This document shows positions 52,595 through 63,717 of a stretch of DNA of 64,000 bases, piece after piece; positions within the stretch are counted from its first letter, which is position 1; every line of letters begins with the position of its first letter. Under the pieces are notes generated by a model. It searched no databases. It worked only from the letters and a program-made list of their open reading frames with translations, and had not been told where the DNA came from. The stretch spans positions 267,501 to 331,500 of the forward strand of contig CAUYUJ010002769.1 of assembly GCA_963575745.1 (NCBI GenBank), written 5' to 3'. A program made the translations under genes and the position numbers. This DNA comes from Prorocentrum cordatum (lineage: Eukaryota > Sar > Dinophyceae > Prorocentrales > Prorocentraceae).

Positions 52595-55500
52595 GAGGGG
52601 TCAAGACACCCCCTAGATAGCAAGTCGTCTAGCTCACTCCCACCCGCCCTCCCAATACATTAGTAACACCCGAACCTCAGCAAGTTCAGCGGTCGTCTTT
52701 GGATGGACAGGTACTGGGAACCAACACCGACCCCGTGTGCTCGACGCAGGGGCGAGGTGTGCCACGCGTGCCAGGCGCGCCACGCGCGCCAGGACCCCTG
52801 GGACCCGAGCGTGCCAGGCACGCCTGGTGCACCAGATGTGCCACGTGCTCCGCGTGCGCCAGGTGTGCCGCATACTCCAGCCGAGCCAGGTGCGCCACGT
52901 TCGGGGCACGTGTAGAAGGTCAATGTGTTTCAGGTGCGCCTGCGCACGTGACAGCACACATCGGGAAACATGTCGGCTCCCACCATCCTTGCCGAAAAGC
53001 AATGCCCATCATTGTGTCTAGTGGGCCTGCGCACAACAGGTCATACGCCACCATCCCCGCCGTCCCTGTCAAAAACTGCTTGACAGTGATCGCGGGGTGG
53101 CCGCGCATCATCCAGATTGAGTCGCGAGGTGCATTTTGTATGGTTCTTGTTAGGGATGGTGGCCCTGCGCACAGCAGGCAATTTGCTGACACCCCCGCCG
53201 TCCCTGTCAAAACAATACAAAGTGCTCGGGGGCCTCACGGACGTGACTGAAGACTTGGCCCCAAAGTGTATTTTGTAGGGTTTTTGACAGGGATGGTGGG
53301 GGGGTCCTCATCGGGTTGGCCGCGCATGCTGCTCCAAATGTGGAGGCAGAGTGCGTTTTGCATTGGTTTCTTGACGGGAACGGTGGGGGGGGGCCCTTAT
53401 GGTGTCCTCATTGTTTCTGGTTGGCTGTGGGTCGCCTGGGGGAGGGGGTGCAGATTAATAAGGAACAGTGATTGAGATACCCACAGGCAACACGCCATCT
53501 CGCTCATTCCCGCCCGCCCTCCCACCACGTAAGCAGCACCCGTGCCTCAGCATGGGCAGAGGCCGCCATTGACAACCATCGGGAACCAACGCAGACGTCA
53601 GCGAGGTGCACGAAGTCCCCGAAATGCGCCGCACATGCCAGCTGCGCCATCCCTGTCAAAGACCATGCAAAGCGATAGCGGGGCGCCCGCGCAAGATCCA
53701 GATGTCAGCGTTGCAAAGTTCATCGGGCACACAAAGCCCGAACCCTGAGAACACGATGAAGACGTGGTCTCACTTAGGTCCCCGTCTTAGTATTAAGGAT
53801 GATGATTCTGGGCGGCTTGGTTCGATACATCTGCAGAAAGACCCCCTGTCCCTAATGTTTGGGGCCCTCTTAACTGAGGTCTCCTCCCAAAGGGTGAGGG
53901 TTTTTTTTTGGGGGGGTGAATCAAACGTGTTTTGCGTTTTTGTTGCCACGGGATGGTGGGGTGGTGTTGGCATTGTAACATGCCCCCCCCCCCGCCGTCG
54001 TCGCCAAAAACCGATGCCGAGGGACCGCGGGGTGTCCGCACATGATCCAGGTTTTGGTGCGGCATGCACTTTGTATGGTTTACAAGACAAGGGATGGCCG
54101 GGGGGGATCCCTGGCTTGCGTGCAGCATGCCGGTACACCCTCCGTCCCTGTCAAACACCAGTGCGAAGTTCAGGGGAGGGAAAGGTACCCATACCTTTAC
54201 CATTCGCCCGTTTTCCCTTTTTTGGGGCCTCCTGGGAGGTCCTCTTCGCCACCGCTGGATTCGCCTCGATAGCGGTATCGGTACAGGGGGGGTTTGTCAT
54301 GGGTGCCCGCAATGGGCCGGATTGGCTGCCGGTCGGGTGAGGGAGGGGTGTTTAATGATAGGGGCAGTGATGAAGACACCTCTTGCCCACCAGGCACAAG
54401 CCGTCTCGCTCACTCCCACCGCCCTCCCAACACATGCAGCACCCGAGTAACCCTGGCAAACAACAAATGCAAGTGGTCACGGGGCGCCCGCGCATGCTCC
54501 AGATTTGAAAGCAACGTGCGTTTTGCATTGTAAGTTGACGGGGATTGTTGGCCTGCGCGCAGCAAGCACTACGAAGGCACCCCCGAAGCCCCCGTCAAAA
54601 ACCAATGTAACATCGCCGCGGGGCGCCCGCGCATGCTTCAGATTTGGAGGCAAAGTGTGTTCTGCAGTGTTTTTGACAGGGATGGTTGGCCTGTGCGCAG
54701 CATGGGCGCATCCCCGCCGCCTGAGAAATCCAAGCAAAGTGGTCGCGGGGCGCCCGCGCATGCTCCAGGTTCAGATGCAGTTGTTTTACAGGGATGGCGG
54801 GCTTGCGCGCAGGGAGCAACATGAGGGCCCCCCCGCCGCCCCTGTCAAAAATAATGCAAAGTGTTCGCGGGGCGCCCGCGCATGCTCCAGATCCGGAGGC
54901 AAAGTGTATTCTGAATTGTTTGTGTGCAAGGGGTGGCTGGCCTGCGCGCCGCACGCAATATGAGGGCGAATCCGCCGCCCCTGTCAAAAACCAGTGCAGA
55001 GTGGTCGCAGGGCGCCTGCGCATGCTCCAGATTTATATGTTTTTGTTGAGTGGGTTGGTGTGGCGAGGGAACGTCATGAGGACGGGTTGGCCTCCGGTCG
55101 CCTGGGGGAGGGGATGCTTGATATTTCGGAACGTCAAATCAAGACACCTCTCCCAGACCAGACGCAGTCTGTGTGGATCACTCGCACCCATCCTCCCAGC
55201 ACAGGAGTAGTACCCGAGCTTCAGCATATGCAGCGGTTGGCTCTGGATGGGCAGCTACAGGAAACCAATAGAGACCGCAGGTGCGCGACGCTGGGGCGAA
55301 GTGCGCCACGCGTGCCAGGCGGGCCACGCGAACAAGGCACGCCAGGCGCCCCTGGGGCCCAAGCGTGCCATACATGCATGTTGCGCCAGATGCGCGACGT
55401 GCTCCACGTGGGCTAAGCGTGCCGCATGCTCCAGCCGCGCCAGGTGCGCCAAGTTCGGGGCACGCTCAGAGCGTGCCAGTTGCATCCGCGCACATCAGGA

Positions 55501-55900
55501 AACATGTCAGCTCCCATGTCGAAAACCGATGTACAATCGCGGCGGGGTGGCCATCATGGTTTCTGCAAAACTTGCACACAGCAGGCAATATGCCAGAACC
55601 CCCCGCCGGTTTTGTCAACAACTAATGCGAAGCTGTCGCGGGGTGCCCGCGCATGACCCTGATTCAGTCGCGCAGTGCATTTTGATTTGTTTATTGACAT
55701 GGACGGTGGTCCTGCGTACAGCATTCGATATGCGGGCAGCCCCGCCGTCCCTATCAGAAAACAATGCAACGTGCTCGGGGCTCCCGAACATGACCCAAGA
55801 CTTTGCCGCAAAATCCACTTCGAACTGTTCTGTTGGCAGGGAGGGGGGGGGGGCATCGGGCCTGTTTGGTCGCCCGTTGGGTGGGGGAGGGGGGGGGAGG
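52595..55900 (+). repeat. Higher-order array of hairpin-forming ~125-bp units
   Basis: Headers with GGGAGGGG, a CACTCCCACCCGCCCTCCCA-type stretch and CAGGTGCGCCACG repeats start near 52595, 53440, 54335 and 55105. Between them lie about 14 units. Each opens with CCCTGTCAAAAACAATGCAA, continues GGGGCGCCCGCGCATGCTCC, and closes with the inverse TTGCATTGTTTTTGACAGG. Good unit starts include 54590, 54718, 54838 and 54978. Each unit can form a stem-loop. The repeat-encoded frames are not genes. Confidence 0.85.
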
Positions 55901-55909
55901 AGGACACTG

Positions 55910-56500
55910 GGTAGAGGTGGGCTACGGAAGCCAAGGTGTGGAAAAACGCCAGCATTGAAAAAAACATTCCGCCAGAAATTTGTTTTCTTGCCTGTGGGCC
56001 CCGCGGCTTGCTCAGCCCGCACGCAGCGCGCACGGCCATACAGCAACGAGCGTTGCGAAGTGCCAGCGACGGCCACATATCTTCACATTATATGCCACCT
56101 TCGCACTGTGACACTGCCTCGACCCAAGGACCCGACGTCGCAAGCAAAATACAACATCGGGAAACATCGCGACCAGAGGCGTAGACCGGAAGTTCCTGTT
56201 GTATTTTCGAGTCAGATCGATACGCCAGGGTCTTGGGCGCCCAGCGTGAGAACATTGCGATGCCACAACCTCGGCGGAGGTCGAGCTGCTGTTGTTGTTG
56301 TTCCCCCCACACTCCAAGTACGGGGGAACAATCAAGGGAGGTAACGCCACCCGGACCCGACAATTGATGTTTACTAAACGGCCCTGAGCGTTTATTAAAC
56401 ATCCCTGCCCTGTTCAATTCCATCCTTGGGTGCGTTTACTAAACGGCTTCGCTTGTCGGGGTGATTATTATGGGGGTGGGTTTCCTCCACTCTGAACAAA
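55910..56500. other. Unassigned; GTTTACTAAACGGC repeats at 56367-56450
   Basis: Non-repetitive, lower-GC sequence, then three GTTTACTAAACGGC / GTTTATTAAACATC words. It lies about 1.1 kb before the LINE remnant and could include a 5' part of it, but no domain was recognised. Confidence 0.35.
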
Positions 56501-56504
56501 CAAT

Positions 56505-56724
56505 TATATAAACATAAAAACGCCGAGGTCCGCGTGAATTTCTCGCATCGGCGCTGGGCCACTCTCTGGCGCCATATTCCGTGCTGGAGTATGCCGTACC
56601 ACGCCATACTACGTGCTGGCGTGCCGATAGACGGAACGCGCCAGAGGCGGCGCTGGAGGCGCCGCCATGGCGGCCCCCACCGCCGATTGGAGGAATCCGT
56701 GCGGACATTTGAGTTTTCATGCTT
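56505..56724. mobile_element. Fold-back element, family B, copy 4 (expanded loop)
   Basis: ATATAAACATAAAAACGCCG and GTCCGCGTGAATTTCTCGCA on the left pair with TTGGAGGAATCCGTGCGGAC and GAGTTTTCATGC on the right. The loop contains a second palindrome (GTGCTGGAGTATGCCGTACC...CATACTACGTGCTGG). Confidence 0.65.
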
Positions 56725-56839
56725 GCGTCAACGATTATGACCTCCTCAAGGAGTCCCTCTGGCGCCGGCCGGGGCCTCCGAGGGGCCCGACGAGGACGTG
56801 CTGAGCGACGAGCAGGACGGCCAGTGCTCGCGCGCTGGC

Positions 56840-57600
56840 TTTCTCCTGCTGCTCCTCCTCCTCCTCCTCCTCCTCCTCCTCCTCCTCCTCCTCCTCCTCT
56901 TTCTCCTCCTCCTCTTTCTCCTCTTCCTCCTCCTCCTCCTCCTCCTCCTCCTCCTCCTCCTCCTCCTCCTCCTCCTCCCTCGCCCTCCTCTCTGCATTGT
57001 CGTCTGGTGAAGCCTCCCCCGCCCAACGGCCGGTCGGCCCTGCAGGGGGCTCATCAAACGAAAGCGAGGCGACCTCTGGAGCACCGCTCCAAGGATCTCC
57101 CTCCTCCTCCTCCTCCTCCTCTCTCCTCCTCCTCCTCCTACTTCCTACTCCTACTCCTACTCCTACTCCTACTCCTACTCCTACTCCTACTCCTACTCCT
57201 ACTCCTACTCCTACTCCTACTCCTACTCCTCCTCTTGCCCCCACCTTCTCCCCCCTCCTCCATCCTGCATGCTGCCTGCTGCCTCCAGCCTCCTCCCTCC
57301 TCCTCCTCCTCCTCCTCCTCCTCCTCCTCCTCCTCTCTCCTCCTCCTCCTCCTCCTTCTCCTCCTCCTCCTCCTCCTCCTCCTCCTCCTCCTCCTCCTCT
57401 CCTCCTCCTCTTCATCCCCCTCCTCCTCCTCTCCCCCCTCCTCCTCCTCCTCCTCCTCCTCCTTCTCCTCCTCCTCCTCCCCCTCCTCCTCCTCTTCCTC
57501 CTCCTCCTCCTCCTCCTCCTCCTCCTCCTCCACTCTCCTTCTCCACTTTCCTCCTCCCATCTCCTCCTCCTCCGCCTCCTCCTGTTGCTGCTCCTCCTCC
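56840..57600 (+). repeat. (CTC)n tracts with a (CTACTC)n array
   Basis: CTC at 56845-56985 and 57295-57610. In between, 57140-57235 is (ACTCCT)n, a pure hexanucleotide array of about 15 units. Confidence 0.95.
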
Positions 57601-57639
57601 TCCTCCAGCCACCCTGGCCCTGGCGATGATACAGAGAAG

Positions 57640-60150
57640 GCGCGGCCCCGCCCGCGCCGCTCCATCTCGCTTCCACTGCGAGGGACCTCGAGTGATGCTC
57701 GCCAGCAGATGGCGCCAGCTGGACGCTCGGCACTGCGACCTGACAGGATGGAACCCGTCGTGGGCGAGAGGAGTTCGCATGCAAGAAAGCTTACTTCCAA
57801 CTCGAGCTTACGACGCGGTGCTTGTGGCGGGCACAAAGGCAGCGGTCTGATGCGGTGGTGGAGTCCTACGAAGGAGAGCTGCAGGCTGTTCATCAACCAG
57901 GACAAGTGACTACGAAGGCGACTGGATGTGCAGCCATTACCCGCAGTGGCTTCGCTGACGAACATATCAAGCAGTCTCGGGTCCGACCGCCACCGCTGGC
58001 GGGGAGGGATTTGGCGCTACGAGTCCAGAAAGGAGTGCGGGACATCACTTACGGCGCGCTATACTAACTACCCACCTCAGCCGAGAACGGCGTTTAGTAT
58101 GAACCGGCGAAGGCACTTTCAAAGTTGCGGAGAGCGGTGACGTCTCAATTGCCAGGTCGAACGCTATCACTTTGTGTGGCATAACCGACGGACTTGGAGG
58201 ACGAAAGCGGCATGGAACTGCATGAACCCCAATGTGCAGTTTTGGGAGACATTCGCACTCGGGATCGACGGCGACAGCGAGCAGGCTAGTGGAAACGTAC
58301 GCTGATGATGGAACAGGACATGATTTTCCCCGACGACCTTGCACCATACGAGAACACACATGACTCATCGGCGACGCCATTTACAGGACATCTGATTAAC
58401 TAGTGATTCATGCCGCGCGGATGGCAAGCCTAACTTATTCGTAATCATGCGCCCAGGTGGCTCGGCATGACCCTACAAGCCGTGCGAGAAGCCCCCTCAC
58501 GAGACCATCTACGTATCTTGCCGGAGGTGCAATGCGACAAGGATCCAGGCAAGCTGCCTCCAGCCCCCACCCCTCGACGCCACGGAGACGCAGGATGACG
58601 GTTATCTGGAGGCTTAAGGGGAAAGCGGAATTTCTGACTGACGTGATTGTGCAGTTGGAATCATCGGACACTACACTACGAGACTTGGCAGACAAATCCT
58701 CATCCCACGCGTTTTGGAAGGCGATGTGCACCATCGGAGCCAGGCATTTTTCTCCACCTCCACTGGCACCACGTGCCCACGAATGCGCACAACGACGACA
58801 GCTACTAGAACGGCGAGCGGAACTCAGGCGATCCAGATCACACACCACGGACTTAAACGAGGTAGAGGAGCAACGCAAGGTTCTTTGTTGCAACGTACAG
58901 AAACGGCTAAGGCGCGGCTACATTGGCGGCAAAGGGAATGTTGATTGCCCAGGTTCGTGGAGCGTGGGAAGGACGACGGATGCATAAGGCAGTTAGTCTT
59001 CTCATTAGACAGCACGATGTATATTCGGAGACGGACACCTTGACGGACGCAGCTTGGCACCACGACGCTCAGTAAAGAAGCATGCATGGATAGAAGTTCC
59101 CTGCAGGCCAAGGCGGAATGTATGCTAATGAATCCGGTGGATCGCATGGCGACAACAGAGATCGGACGTCACAACCCCAGGGGGGTGTGCGTGGGAGGTG
59201 AGAGAGGGGACGATCAAAGCTGCGGAGGATTGCGCGGAGCTGGTCACGTACGCCAGGAAGATTTCCCAAAGGCGATCAGTCCCCACAAACATGGCTCCTG
59301 CTGAGCTGTGGGATTTGTGTGTTTTTCGGCAGGCAAAGAGACTGAGACTGGGAGACCTGGTATTGGATCCCAGCCCGAACCCGTGTGCATGAACGCCTTC
59401 AAAGAGTTCGTGCTGCTGGGATTGACGAAGACACAGGCCCCCAAGTTGGTCCCACTGTGTTGGTCTCGGAGTATGGGGCCAGGGCGATGGACAGGAACGC
59501 CAAGCCAGGAGCTTTCGGGAAGCGGGCGATCCACTCGCTGCCGGCCATCGGCAATGTCTTCTTCCGCTAAGCGATTTCGACTTCGGATACCAGCTGGGGC
59601 ATGCGGTTTCGCCCAACACAGGCGGCGCGAAAGAGCGCCAATGGTGACGCAATGTCTAGCATGGAGGTTCAGGCAGAGCAATCTCATCTTCGCCAACACC
59701 GCGAAGGACATGCCAAACGCTTTCGGCAGAGTATCATGGCTTGCTGCTGATCGCGCTGTTGAGAGCTATGCTAACCCTGAGGATTTGGGCACCTTGCAAG
59801 GTAGGAACAGCGTCAGCGACACGATGGGGCAGGAGGGTTGCTTCCACACGGAGCCCATGGTGGGCGGACTCTTTGGCGACCCCTTCATCGTGGGTGCCTC
59901 CGTGGGGGTCTTCGTCGAGCCTGCGGTGACTTGGTCCGTCGCGGTGGATTCGATCCCTGGGACGTCGCTGCTGCAGGGTTGCTTCCGCGACGGGGACGTC
60001 GACCTCTCGCGCTGCCCGTGCGCGGGCGACCTCCGCCGCGCGGTCCCTTCCAGGTCGGCACTCCTTGTTGCCGTGTCGAGTTCGCGCCGTGGACGTAGGC
60101 CCGCTCCTTCTCCTGGCACTCTGACCCCCCCACCACGAGATGGGAGCTGA
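57640..60150 (+). pseudogene. Decayed LINE-like (non-LTR) retrotransposon
   Basis: Three frames carry pieces of one element. 58590-58930 shows an endonuclease-to-RT linker (WKAMCTIGARHF, then RAHECAQRRQLLERRAELRR, then VEEQRKVLCCNVQKRLRR). 59308-60150 is open for 280 codons with an RT motif A-like TAKDMPNAFGRVSW (Asp codon at 59707) and a motif B-like GGLFGDPFIVGAS (59863 onward) followed by a W. No YxDD motif C follows, and stops and frameshifts separate the pieces, so it is inactive. 57640-58600 may hold an endonuclease remnant, but none was recognised. Its GC content and codon use are lower than in the glycosyltransferase exons. Confidence 0.6.
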
Positions 60151-60198
60151 GGTGGCTCCAGTTCGTCCCATCAGATTTGCCCGAGAACATGCAGAGTA

Positions 60199-60362
60199 CA
60201 GTCGACCCGCATGGTAAGGATGGGCAACCTTCCCAAGGCTACCCTTGCATACTTGCCCCTTCGGCCCATGCTTGGCGACGTTCGCTGGCGAGCCTCGTGC
60301 AAAAGACGCTACCTTGGCCCCCTAAGGCCCTTGCATCGCATCCTTCTGATACGGGTCGGCTG
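60199..60362 (+). mobile_element. MITE-like element, family C, copy 3
   Basis: Starts CAGTCGACCCGCATGGTAAG and ends GATACGGGTCGGCTG. The interior CAACCTTCCCAAGGCTACCC and GGCCCTTGCATCGCATCCTT match the other two copies. Confidence 0.75.
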
Positions 60363-60589
60363 CAGTCTTGAGCCCCCGAAGCAGGGCACCGCCCCTGGCT
60401 GCGCGCCGTCTCGGGGGGGTCCGCCCTGTGACAGGCCGCCTGTGCGTTCGAGATCGAGGTTCCCTGCCACAGCGGCGCGCAGAGTTTGCTCGATCGAAGG
60501 CAGGGTCGATTCGGAGTTCCACTGCGATGTCTTCTCTTGTTTTGTCTTTCTCTTGTTTTGTCTTGTTTTGTATTGGTTTGTCTTGTCTT

Positions 60590-60800
60590 CTCCTCTTCCA
60601 CCTCCACCTCCTCCTCCTCCGCACTCCTTCCCCCCCCTCCTCCTGCTCCTCCTCCTCCTCCTCCTCCTCCTCCTCCTCCTCCTCCTCCTCCTCCTCCTCC
60701 TCCTCCTCCTCCCTCCTCCTCTCCTCCTCCTCCTCCTCCTCCTCCTCCTCCTCCTCCTCCTCCTCCTCCTCCTCCTCCTCCTCCCCCTCCTCCTCCCCCT
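60590..60800 (+). repeat. (CTC)n microsatellite
   Basis: About 200 bp of CTC units with few interruptions. Confidence 0.95.
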
Positions 60801-60969
60801 CCCCCATCCATCACGTGGGACGCCCCCTTCAGCGCCGTTGCTGCTCCCCCTGCCCCTCCGTCCCTATTCCTTCTGAATAGTTCCTCCTTGTCGCACCCCG
60901 GGGCTGGTCGAAAGGTTCGGGCTGGGCGTTTCGCCTGAGCATCCCCATGACTTATGATCCTGAGCATTC

Positions 60970-61240
60970 GAGTGTGCAGCAGATTCACGGATGGAAGGCG
61001 GCCCGCTTTCCAGATGCGGCTCTCGCATCGGCGCCACGCGCATTCGCTTCAGAGAAATAAAGGTTGCAAGAGCTCCACAGACGGAGGGCGGCCCGTTTTC
61101 AAAATGTGGCTCTCGCCTCAGCGCCGCACAAATTCGTTTTTAAGCTCGCAAGTATTTCATTGATGGAGGGTGGTTCCTCTTCAAGATGTGGTTCTCGCCT
61201 TTGCGCCGCGCGCAATCGTCTTAAGAGTTTGCAGCAGTTT
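60970..61240 (+). repeat. About 85-bp tandem repeat, 3 copies
   Basis: Copies begin near 60976, 61066 and 61146 with TGCARGAGNTTCACNGATGG and share GGCGGCCCG, ATGYGGCTCTCGC and GCGCCGCNCGCATTCG. Confidence 0.75.
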
Positions 61241-61269
61241 CGAATCTTCTCAAAGTTAACATACCAGGA

Positions 61270-61470
61270 ATGTTCTTTTGGCACGATGACGGTTTTTGAG
61301 GGCGCAACGGTCACGTTGATTTACGGTGTTGAAGTTTCAGAAATGGTGTTCTGGCACGGTTCAGAAGTCAAGACGCAACAGGCACCGTGATTGTCGGCGT
61401 TGAAGTTCTAGAAATGGTGCTTTTGCACAGTTCTAGATTTTCGAGCGGTTGTCTCCCAACGGGGCACTCC
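61270..61470 (+). repeat. About 73-bp tandem repeat, 2-3 copies
   Basis: GTTCTTTTGGCACG...GGTGTTGAAGTTTCAGAAATG is repeated at 61343 and, in part, 61413 (GGCGTTGAAGTTCTAGAAATG). Confidence 0.7.
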
Positions 61471-61561
61471 CCAGTGAAAATACATCTTTATAGGGGCCTA
61501 TGCAGATGGAATTTAGAGGTAGGGTGTATTGCAATATCGTTGATGAGCCCTGGGTTTACAC

Positions 61562-61630
61562 TGTTCCTCCTCCTCCTCCTCCTCCTCCTCCTCCTCCTCC
61601 TCCTCCTCTCCTCCTCCTCCTCCTCCTCGG
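61562..61630 (+). repeat. (CTC)n microsatellite
   Basis: Short pure CTC tract. Confidence 0.9.
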
Positions 61631-61634
61631 GGCC

Positions 61635-63110
61635 CTGGGGCATCAACGAACGATTCAGGATGACAAACCGGCCGTGGGGAAAGGGTTTTTGCTTTTGGGG
61701 AGGCCCACGCAGTTCCAGACATTGGATGTCAGGGTATCCCAGGCCCGAATCTGTACGTGACGACTCATGGTGAAGCCGATGTCCCAGGACCTGCAGGAGG
61801 CAGTGAACATGGACACCTTTGGGGCCCTTCCGGGGCCCCGAGAGAATATCCGCTCCCTTTGCCTCCAAGGCTCCTTGGGCATCGGTTCCCCAGGCGGCGA
61901 ATGTCCATCAATTCCAGCCTCTGGCTGCACGGCAGGTTCGCGTCGTGTCGACGCGACGGCCACCCCAGCGCGGGCGTTGAACGCCGCCAGGATCCCAGAA
62001 TAGGTCGATTTCGAGCGATCAGTGTCGTCGGACTGCCGCCATCGTGCTTAAGCGGTCGCCGGGTGCCCCCCCTCCTCCTTCCCCTCGTCCTCCTCCTCGT
62101 CCGCGGCGCATGACGCGGCGATCCCGAGGGGCCCATGGGCACGGAAGCTGCCAGTGGCTGCCTTCTCGCGCGCTGGTGCTCTCTCTGCATGGTGGTGCCC
62201 CCCTCCCTCGCAGCCCCAGGCAGTTGATGCGGCCGTGCCGGGGGGGCGGCCATCGCTCGGGGTTGCACGCTCCACACGGTCCCAGACGCCAGCGCAGAAG
62301 TCGCCATGACACGGACCTGAGCCTGCCGCAGTGGCGTTGTGAACCGTCTTTGCCGGACGGGGCGGTTCCAGAGTCTAAGCCTAGGATCCGGAGCGGCGAT
62401 GTCCCCGTCGGGCGAGCTCGGCGCAGGCGTGCGGGATCCCGCTGGCAGCCGCCGCTGGGCGATCCCCTCTCCGGTTGCCGTGCTGTGGTGTTTGCTGCCC
62501 GTGCTCGCGTGGCCGTAGCCGCCCCGGACGGGATGCGGTGGGCTCGTGCCACGCCAGCGCGGCGGCGGCCCGAGCGCGGGCCTTCGAGGTGGAACGCCGC
62601 CAATCGGCCGACATCAAAGGGTTTCCCCTGCCGCAGTGCGGGGGTCGTTCCGCGATCGTTCAAGGTTGAGAGGTCCACGCGACGTCAGGAACCAATGCCC
62701 GTGTCGCCACTACACGAACGTGCCTCAAGGTCAATCTGCCATCGTGCCTCGAGCCGCAAGAGTTATGAGTCATACGTTTTCGGAGGTCCGCGATAGCCTT
62801 CAAACACTCATGCTTGTTTTTGCCTCTGTTTTTCTTCCTCTGCCGTTTTTGCGTTTCCCAGTGATCAGGCTTGTATCCAGTATCCTCGTCGCCTCGGTCT
62901 CTGAACCCCCAGACCCCTGAGCTCTCCCTGGGGCCCTCCCTGTCGCTGGGGCCGTGCCGCCGCTCGGCTCTGGGCTCCGATCGCTTCGGGCTGTCCTCCA
63001 CCGCGCGATCGGCCCCGCGTCCCTCGCTGTCCTCCCAGAGATCCGGCGTCATCATTTTGTTTTTTCCATACGGGGTCCCCAGGAGTCCCAACCCATTCCG
63101 CAGCACCGTC
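61635..63110. other. Unassigned stretch
   Basis: GC-rich with open frames on both strands at 62000-62700 (for example plus 62044-62796). Neither codon bias nor motifs single one out. Confidence 0.35.
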
Positions 63111-63114
63111 TTTG

Positions 63115-63230
63115 CATCCTGAGTCGTTTTGTTGACGGTCCCGGGGCCCAGCGAGGGCCCCTGGAGGCCAACACTTGTGAAAAACCTCCGCCTTGATTTT
63201 TTCAGTGCGTTGGATCTCTGGGCTCGCGTG
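63115..63230 (+). repeat. Dispersed repeat, family H, copy 2
   Basis: Diverged match to 44610-44720; landmarks are given under copy 1. Confidence 0.5.
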
Positions 63231-63519
63231 TCGCCCTCGTCGTCGACCTCGTCGCCCCCGTCCGTCGTCCGTGGTTCTCGGCCGCCGGGCGTGTCGCCTC
63301 TCTCTGCGCTTCTTGCCGCAGGCCTCCTCTTCGGCTCCCTCCGCTCTCCCGCCCTCCTTGACGGCCGCGCTCTGCCGCCGCCGATGCTCGCCCCCTCCTG
63401 GCGCCTGCGCTAGTGTGCGCTCGCTTGGCAGGAGGGGGGGCCCCTTGTCGCCACGGCCAGATCCTCCGCCGCATCCTGATCAAGGGACGCTCCAGGAGAT
63501 CTCCGGGGGCCGACTGGCG

Positions 63520-63640
63520 AGGAGGAGGAGGAGGAGGAGGAGGAGGAGGAGGAGGAGGAGGAGCAGAGGAGGAGGAGGAGGAGGAGGAGGAGGAGGAGGA
63601 GGAGGAGGAAGAGGAGGGAGGGAGGAGGAGCAGGGGAGGC
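63520..63640 (+). repeat. (GGA)n microsatellite
   Basis: About 110 bp of GAGGAG, nearly pure. Confidence 0.95.
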
Positions 63641-63717
63641 GGTTTGCGGCGTGTGCAGCAGGAGGCGCAGCGGGAAGAGGACGAGGAGGATGAGGGAGGA
63701 GGGCGATCCCTCGGACC

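Noticed and set aside
52699-55900. Several 60-365-codon plus frames with RMLQI- and FDRDGW-like phrases
   Set aside because: The phrases recur because the ~125-bp hairpin unit repeats; similar frames exist on the other strand.
56735-57965. Long Leu/Pro- or Glu/Arg-rich frames
   Set aside because: They are translations of CTC and CTACTC microsatellites.
62019-62796. Overlapping 219- and 250-codon frames on opposite strands
   Set aside because: Both are compatible with GC-rich random sequence; no motif, splice site or codon bias favours one.
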